Part shown: positions 7,790 to 11,426 of the stretch, in pieces
Layout: every line of letters begins with the position of its first letter
Numbering within the stretch: position 1 is the first letter of the stretch
Origin: an archaeon
GTDB lineage: Archaea; Halobacteriota; Syntropharchaeia; Alkanophagales; Methanospirareceae
NCBI GenBank assembly: GCA_030019325.1
Contig: JASEFB010000062.1
Location: 1-11,426, forward strand
DNA length: 11,426 nucleotides
Direction of reading: 5' to 3'
Notes under the pieces: generated by a model
What the model saw: the letters and a program-made list of their open reading frames with translations, nothing else
Databases searched by the model: none
What the model was told of the DNA's origin: nothing
Made by a program: the position numbers and the translations under genes

Positions 7790-7795
7790 TTTATA
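7790..7795 (-). promoter_or_regulatory. TATA-box-like promoter element for the SNF2-SWIM unit
   Basis: The minus strand reads TATAAA within TTAAGGTATAAACC, 32 bases before the ATG at 7755-7757 and just past the radical SAM stop. The spacing suits an archaeal promoter with a very short leader. A GAGGT lies directly against that ATG. Confidence 0.33.
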
Positions 7796-7822
7796 CCTTA
7801 ATTTATCTTCTCCTATTCTTTC

Positions 7823-9010
7823 TTATCCAATTTTCAATACGGACGAAATTTCGACTAACTCCTTATCCAATCTCTCACTCCTTCCATTTACTAAAACGTC
7901 CTCAATGACTTTGGCAATATTATCTCCTACGCCGGGAATCTCTCTCAATTTTCCTCTCCTATAAACATCCCTTATGCTCTCGTTCAAGTTTTCTATCGCA
8001 TTCGAGGCTTTGTGATACGCCCACGCTGAATAGGGATTTGCCGATTTAAACTCTTTTAAAAAAGCCATTAGTAATAAAAGAGTTGCCACCTCGAGATTAT
8101 CTCTATCGTAACTTTCTGTTGGTATCAAAGCTTTCTGTTTCGGGTGTCTTTCAAAACCCGGTGGTGGAATGTAATTCTTTATCTTGTATTTCTTGCAAAA
8201 CTCGAATGCGCATCTATTCAACCTCAGAATATAATCTTTTGGAGGACTCTCCTGCTCGCCATATAAGTTCTCATATCTCTCCACGAGTTCAGGAAAATTT
8301 GTTTTTAATAATTCAAAGAATCTTATGCGCTGATTGCTCCTTAAGGTCATTCCTGCGCCAATGAGAATATATTCTGCCTGTTTTGATGCTCTTTTGATCA
8401 CTTCCTCAATATTGCCAGGGTTGTCTAAAAGATATGGCACGATGGGTGTAAAGTTGACACCTGCTTGCACACCCGCTTCATTTATGTTCTTAACGGCTTC
8501 TAACCTCCTCTCCGGAGAAGGGGCAAACGGTTCCAGGTAGGGCAACAACTTCTTATCAAAGGTTATAATTGTTAAGGAAACCGTGCACCATGTTTGTTTT
8601 GCTATTTCTTTCAGTAAATCAACATCTCTCAAAACCAAATCGCTTTTAGTACCAATATGAACAGGAAACTCATGCTCCGCTAAAATCTCCAAAATCTTTC
8701 TCGTCAGTCCATATTTTTTCTCCGCGGGCTGATAAGGGTCAGTAACGCCAGATATCACTACAACGTCGGGTTTGACCTTTTTAACCTCTTTTTCTAAAAC
8801 TTCAGGAGCATTCTTCTTTACATAGATGATCCGCGAAAAATCCCCGTAATCTGCATGCACAAGATATTTCTCGGTTATGGCATCGCAATAGTTACAGGCG
8901 AATTGGCAGCCGCGATAAGGATTGAGATTATAGCGATTCCAGAACCAATTGTCTCTATACTTCTGTCTTTGTAGAACGCTCTTGGCTTCGATTTCAATGA
9001 ATTTCGTCAT
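7823..9010 (-). CDS. SplB-like radical SAM protein fused to a C-terminal helix-hairpin-helix domain
   Basis: This is a 395-residue radical SAM protein related to the spore photoproduct lyase-like group, which uses a [4Fe-4S] cluster and S-adenosylmethionine. The cluster motif is C35-x3-C39-x2-C42 inside NPYRGCQFACNYCD, typical of that group. VISGVTDPYQPAEKKYGLTR (86-105), a GTKSDLVLRD strand (120-129) and TPIVPYLLDN (188-197) belong to the same TIM-barrel fold. From about residue 310 a second domain follows: ANPYSAWAYHKASNAIE (324-340), then RRGKLREIPGVGDNIAKVIE (351-370). This matches the 8-kDa/HhH DNA-binding domain at the N-terminus of PolX and Pol beta. The fusion argues for a DNA substrate, probably a damaged base or adduct, though the reaction is unknown. 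The ATG start precedes a conserved-looking N-terminus; no clear ribosome site is seen. It follows the AlkD gene after 54 bases, suggesting a shared repair operon. Confidence 0.85.
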   Translation of the reverse strand: MTKFIEIEAKSVLQRQKYRDNWFWNRYNLNPYRGCQFACNYCDAITEKYLVHADYGDFSRIIYVKKNAPEVLEKEVKKVKPDVVVISGVTDPYQPAEKKYGLTRKILEILAEHEFPVHIGTKSDLVLRDVDLLKEIAKQTWCTVSLTIITFDKKLLPYLEPFAPSPERRLEAVKNINEAGVQAGVNFTPIVPYLLDNPGNIEEVIKRASKQAEYILIGAGMTLRSNQRIRFFELLKTNFPELVERYENLYGEQESPPKDYILRLNRCAFEFCKKYKIKNYIPPPGFERHPKQKALIPTESYDRDNLEVATLLLLMAFLKEFKSANPYSAWAYHKASNAIENLNESIRDVYRRGKLREIPGVGDNIAKVIEDVLVNGRSERLDKELVEISSVLKIG

Positions 9011-9064
9011 GTTATCAGCTTATAATAGCTAAGATTTCAGTTTGCTTTTCTTTTGACAACTTCT

Positions 9065-9790
9065 TCATCCCTCTTTGATAATCCATCTTCCATCCTTATC
9101 CGGATTTGCTTTTGCCCGTCTTGTTAAAAACTCAGCCACCTCATCAGGATTCTTCTTTGTTATTTCTCTCAAAACCCACGACACCGCTTTCTTTATGTCC
9201 TTTTCATTATCTTCCATAACCAAATCAAGAATCGTGAAAACCTCATTTGTTGTTTGAGCCTTCTTATATCCTCGCAAAGTTACCACTCCAAAACGTCTGA
9301 TCCATTTATTCTCGCTCTTAATCCATTTTTCAGAGAGAGGCAAAACAAGTTCTGGATTGGAATACACTATTGGCTCCACTCCAAACATGGCAAGGTTATC
9401 ACAGACTGCCCAGTTATCAAGATCGGGCAATACTGAAGCGATGAAATCTAAGCAAATATCTGGATTCTGTGGACCAAACTTCTCCAGGCATTTCCCTGCT
9501 AGCTGTCTTGCTTCAAAAGAACCTTCGTTCCAGATAGTTTCTAACAAAAGTTTTGCTTTTGTTGGTTCTTTCTGGATAAATTTTCCTATCTCGGCAGCTA
9601 CTACTCTCAAAATAGGAAGTGGAACTCCAAAAAACTTTCCAGTATCTGGAATGATCCTCTGGTAATTTTTTGTTGCGTCTTTATCCACATAGAATTTAAG
9701 GAGTCCCTGCAATCCTTTTGTAAACTCCGTTGGCTTCTCTGCTTTTTCAAGCAATTCCCTTGTTCTCTCTTGGATTTGTGATTTATCCAT
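9065..9790 (-). CDS. AlkD-type DNA alkylation repair glycosylase (HEAT-like repeats)
   Basis: The 241-residue protein has the all-helical HEAT-like repeat build of the AlkC/AlkD family. These enzymes remove positively charged N3- and N7-alkylpurines without flipping the base. Characteristic blocks are GVPLPILR (55-62), WNEGSFEARQLAGK (87-100), LDNWAVCDNLA (124-134) and the late VSWVLREI (203-210). Trp127, Asp131 and Trp205 occupy the positions of the active-site Trp-Asp-Trp set known from Bacillus cereus AlkD, so activity is likely. Length matches the family. The first ATG is used, with AGAGAG about eight bases upstream. It sits between the DUF3795 gene and the radical SAM-HhH gene with short gaps on both sides. 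It ends in TGA, showing that TGA is a real stop in this genome. Confidence 0.87.
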   Translation of the reverse strand: MDKSQIQERTRELLEKAEKPTEFTKGLQGLLKFYVDKDATKNYQRIIPDTGKFFGVPLPILRVVAAEIGKFIQKEPTKAKLLLETIWNEGSFEARQLAGKCLEKFGPQNPDICLDFIASVLPDLDNWAVCDNLAMFGVEPIVYSNPELVLPLSEKWIKSENKWIRRFGVVTLRGYKKAQTTNEVFTILDLVMEDNEKDIKKAVSWVLREITKKNPDEVAEFLTRRAKANPDKDGRWIIKEG

Positions 9791-9842
9791 ATTTATTCTC
9801 TCTTATGCGCAATCGCTACAGATTAATCTTGCCATCTTGTTG

Positions 9843-10295
9843 CTACGGTTTTAAAGATGCTACTTTCTGCAAATGTATTTCATAGCCTTCCTTGGCTTTC
9901 TGCGCTTGTTCCTCAACCCATTTCTCAAATCCTATTTCCTTAAATCTCTTATACCTGTCCATCGTGTCAGAGTCGGCAACGTCCTTAAATTTGGAACATG
10001 GCAACTCTTCACAGTCAAAACAGATACGCAATCCTTTTTCAAAACAGCATTTCCTTACCTCACACCAAGGCGGTCCCCCACCTTGTTGGCACCCTGGGCA
10101 TTTTGCATTCTCGATGAACCATTCTAATCCTTTCACAAATTGCTTGAAATCGAACGCACCCTCGGATCGAAATTCGAACCCGTAAAGATCTGCAAATTCC
10201 CTCATCTGCTTGGCTGTTTCAACAATTAGTCCATTATACTGTCCACAGCCACCACAATAATCACCGCATGGTGCCACTAAGTCGTATTTTTCCAT
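9843..10295 (-). CDS. DUF3795 Cys-rich protein
   Basis: This 150-residue cytosolic protein has the spaced cysteines of DUF3795, a family common in anaerobic archaea and bacteria. The N-terminus APCGDYCGGCGQY gives Cys10, Cys14 and Cys17. Later come CPGC (66-69), Cys78, Cys83/84, and ICFDCEELPC (Cys92, Cys95, Cys100), then a helical tail. The pattern suggests binding of zinc or an iron-sulfur cluster. No biochemical role is established for the family. The start ATG follows a purine-rich GGAAGG about eight bases upstream. It is the first of three closely spaced genes with AlkD and the radical SAM protein, so a link to repair is possible but unproven. The partial structured repeat lies just upstream. 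Confidence 0.85.
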   Translation of the reverse strand: MEKYDLVAPCGDYCGGCGQYNGLIVETAKQMREFADLYGFEFRSEGAFDFKQFVKGLEWFIENAKCPGCQQGGGPPWCEVRKCCFEKGLRICFDCEELPCSKFKDVADSDTMDRYKRFKEIGFEKWVEEQAQKAKEGYEIHLQKVASLKP

Positions 10296-10343
10296 TTTCT
10301 AACCTTCCTATCTTTATCTATTTTGGATATCAATGATAAACAT

Positions 10344-10371
10344 ATTTCGGCTAACGGCGTGTATCTGAAGT
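10344..10371 (+). repeat. Partial copy of the structured repeat, 5' half only
   Basis: It shares ATTTCGGCTAACG (10344-10356) and GTATCTGAAGT (10361-10371) with the full copy at 11288-11320. It has four bases fewer between the blocks. The remaining two thirds, including both internal hairpins, are absent. It begins three bases past the stop codon of the membrane protein gene, in the same orientation as the full copy, so the two copies flank that gene as direct repeats. Confidence 0.7.
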
Positions 10372-10374
10372 CAC

Positions 10375-11264
10375 CTATCCAGTTCTTTCTGACCACCGAA
10401 ATAGTTTGCGTAGCGATCCGTGGTGGTGATTCAGTAGCCAGACGACGATCCAGCCGAATAAGAAATTTGAGGATGTTACTTCTACCAAGTGAGCCATTCG
10501 AATTGCTTCTAGCATAAACTCCGTCGGCACTAAAAGAAGAGACCCCATCAGCACCGAGAATAGCAGGGCTACTGCCAGTCCAGCCTCCCACAAGCGCCCT
10601 CCATCATTCGGATTACCGGCAGTGCCAAAGCCGCCCAAATAATCCCTCTTACCATTTGGAACGGAAGTATCCACGCAGGTAGCTGGAGGTCAGCGTAATA
10701 CTCCTGGAATGCCTCGCCTGCGAGAGGCATAAAGACGAACATGCCAAACGAGATGTAAATGAACACATAGATAACCGCAATCAATATCAGCTTCCAAATC
10801 CATTCCGTCCAAGGCATGACAAGTCTCCGGCTGTGTTCCTGCGATTCCTCGACCCCTTTCATCTTTCCGTGGATCAGAACGGCTAATGACGAAAAGAGCG
10901 CTGCGGTAATGGCCCCATTCAAGAACAGCTTGGGCGTTTCCTCTACTGGCACTATGTCTTCGAGATACTGGAGAAACACGACAGTTTCGATCTGAGACAA
11001 GAACGTCATCACGCCATAGAACACGAAGAACATCGTTATGATAAGTCGCCAGCCGATCCATCGAGATCGGATGATTGGATAGCTTAGGACGATGGTCTGA
11101 AGAGCGCACACGATCAGCAGAGCCACCGTCGCACCCATCGGATCGGCGGTTTGTGTGGAACCCGTCAAACCAACCGCCACTGAGGCTATCGAATAACAAA
11201 CGAACAGAAGGAAAGTCAAGACGACTATCCTCAGTCCAAGCATAACTGTTGTTTTCGCGCTCAT
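10375..11264 (-). pseudogene. Polytopic (about 8 TM) membrane protein of unknown function, split by a one-base frameshift
   Basis: The first frame (11264 to 10569) gives 231 residues with six hydrophobic segments at about 10-33, 46-65, 73-98, 113-132, 156-180 and 197-221. It then runs off into GACGRLDWQ and stops. The next frame (to 10375) continues with RLWEAGLAVALLF and about 75 further residues, including two more membrane segments. It ends LLNHHHGSLRKLFRWSERTG. One extra G at the GGG run (complement of 10597-10599) joins MMEG to RLWEAG and restores a protein of about 296 residues. This is clean evidence for a single-base deletion. The start ATG has a strong GGAGG site. No family was recognised; a transport or sensing role is a guess. 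The gene lies between two copies of a structured repeat and may be a mobile cassette. It is either a recent pseudogene or a homopolymer sequence error. Confidence 0.8.
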
Positions 11265-11270
11265 TGAATT

Positions 11271-11275
11271 CCTCC
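11271..11275 (-). promoter_or_regulatory. Ribosome binding site GGAGG for the membrane protein gene
   Basis: GGAGG on the minus strand lies six bases before the ATG at 11262-11264, within CAAGGAGGAATTC. It is the clearest Shine-Dalgarno site in the window apart from that of the SWIM gene, and it fixes this start. Confidence 0.6.
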
Positions 11276-11287
11276 TTGCCTTAGGTG

Positions 11288-11389
11288 ATTTCGGCTAACG
11301 TTCCGAGCGTATCTGAAGTTCCCCGAAGGGGAATTTTGGCGGAGTGCCGAAGGCACGACGCCAGATACGCTCTGTTGTGCGAAGTTGCT
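11288..11389 (+). repeat. Structured repeat element: three-way junction with two GAA-capped hairpins
   Basis: The outer stem pairs GAGCGTATCT (11305-11314) perfectly with AGATACGCTC (11363-11372). Inside are two hairpins. AAGTTCCCC-GAA-GGGGAATTT (11316-11336) has one G-T wobble. GGCG-GA-GTGCC-GAA-GGCAC-GA-CGCC (11338-11362) has symmetrical GA/GA internal mismatches. Flanks are ATTTCGGCTAACG before and TGTTGTGCGAAGTT after. The architecture, with outer boxes and a long imperfect palindrome next to a single gene, recalls folded recombination sites such as integron attC. However, the flanking boxes do not fit the attC consensus cleanly. A REP-type element or a structured RNA are alternatives. 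A partial second copy lies at 10344-10371. Strand is nominal, as the palindrome folds on both. Confidence 0.7.
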
Positions 11390-11426
11390 AAATATGATAT
11401 TTCATCCACCATTCTTTCCTCTTTTC

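Noticed and set aside
10277..10591. Minus-strand frame of 104 residues bridging the membrane gene end and the DUF3795 start
   Set aside because: It overlaps the real C-terminal membrane coding frame and the partial repeat, and has no domain or ribosome site.
10690..11199. Minus-strand frame of 169 residues overlapping the membrane protein gene
   Set aside because: It lies entirely inside the membrane protein gene in another frame. It lacks hydrophobic segments or motifs and is rich in Arg, Asp and Gly, as expected of a shadow frame.
11288..11389. CRISPR repeat or tRNA-like interpretation of the palindromic element
   Set aside because: There are only two copies, about 0.94 kb apart and one of them partial, without spacer units. 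The fold has no tRNA loops or anticodon arm.

Overview
The window looks like a piece of an archaeal chromosome, most likely from an uncultured euryarchaeon (a methanogen or ANME-type relative). This is an inference from gene content: an archaeal-type Rad50 with a CPMC zinc hook, a DUF3795 Cys-rich protein and an SplB-like radical SAM protein. Isoleucine ATA and arginine AGA/AGG codons are common, ribosome sites match GGAGGTGAT, and upstream sequences are TATA-like rather than -10/-35. The lineage is not proven from the sequence. Every convincing gene lies on the minus strand, so transcription runs from high to low coordinates, and no RNA gene or CRISPR array was seen.

In the direction of transcription the window starts (11288-11389) with a highly structured non-coding repeat: a three-way junction whose outer stem encloses two GAA-loop hairpins. 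A polytopic membrane protein gene follows (10375-11264). It carries a strong Shine-Dalgarno site and is interrupted by a one-base frameshift in a G run. A second, partial copy of the repeat (10344-10371) sits directly behind its stop codon, so gene plus repeat looks like a transferable cassette.

Next come three intact genes with short gaps of 52-54 bases: a DUF3795 protein (9843-10295), an AlkD-type DNA glycosylase (9065-9790), and an SplB-like radical SAM protein fused to a C-terminal helix-hairpin-helix domain like that of PolX/Pol beta (7823-9010). They look like a small base-repair operon.

Then comes a SNF2 helicase / SWIM zinc-finger pair (4423-7452 and 3502-4419), joined by a strong ribosome site inside the SNF2 stop region. 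Both members show damage. SNF2 coding continues upstream of its only usable start codon but meets a TGA and switches frame relative to a short upstream ORF (7530-7757). The SWIM gene is cut by one in-frame TGA at 4171-4173. Downstream lie an intact 920-residue Rad50 (624-3386) with no Mre11 beside it, and a small two-TM membrane protein (29-514) that may be a truncated CARF-like sensor.

Taken together this is a co-directional DNA-repair/chromatin cluster: glycosylase, radical SAM lesion enzyme, SNF2 translocase, SWIM partner, Rad50. Three or four of its genes are disrupted, which means either decay or uncorrected sequence errors. The most interesting points are the matched 58-residue duplications on both arms of the Rad50 coiled coil, the structured repeat and its cassette layout, the radical SAM-HhH fusion, and the damaged SNF2/SWIM module.
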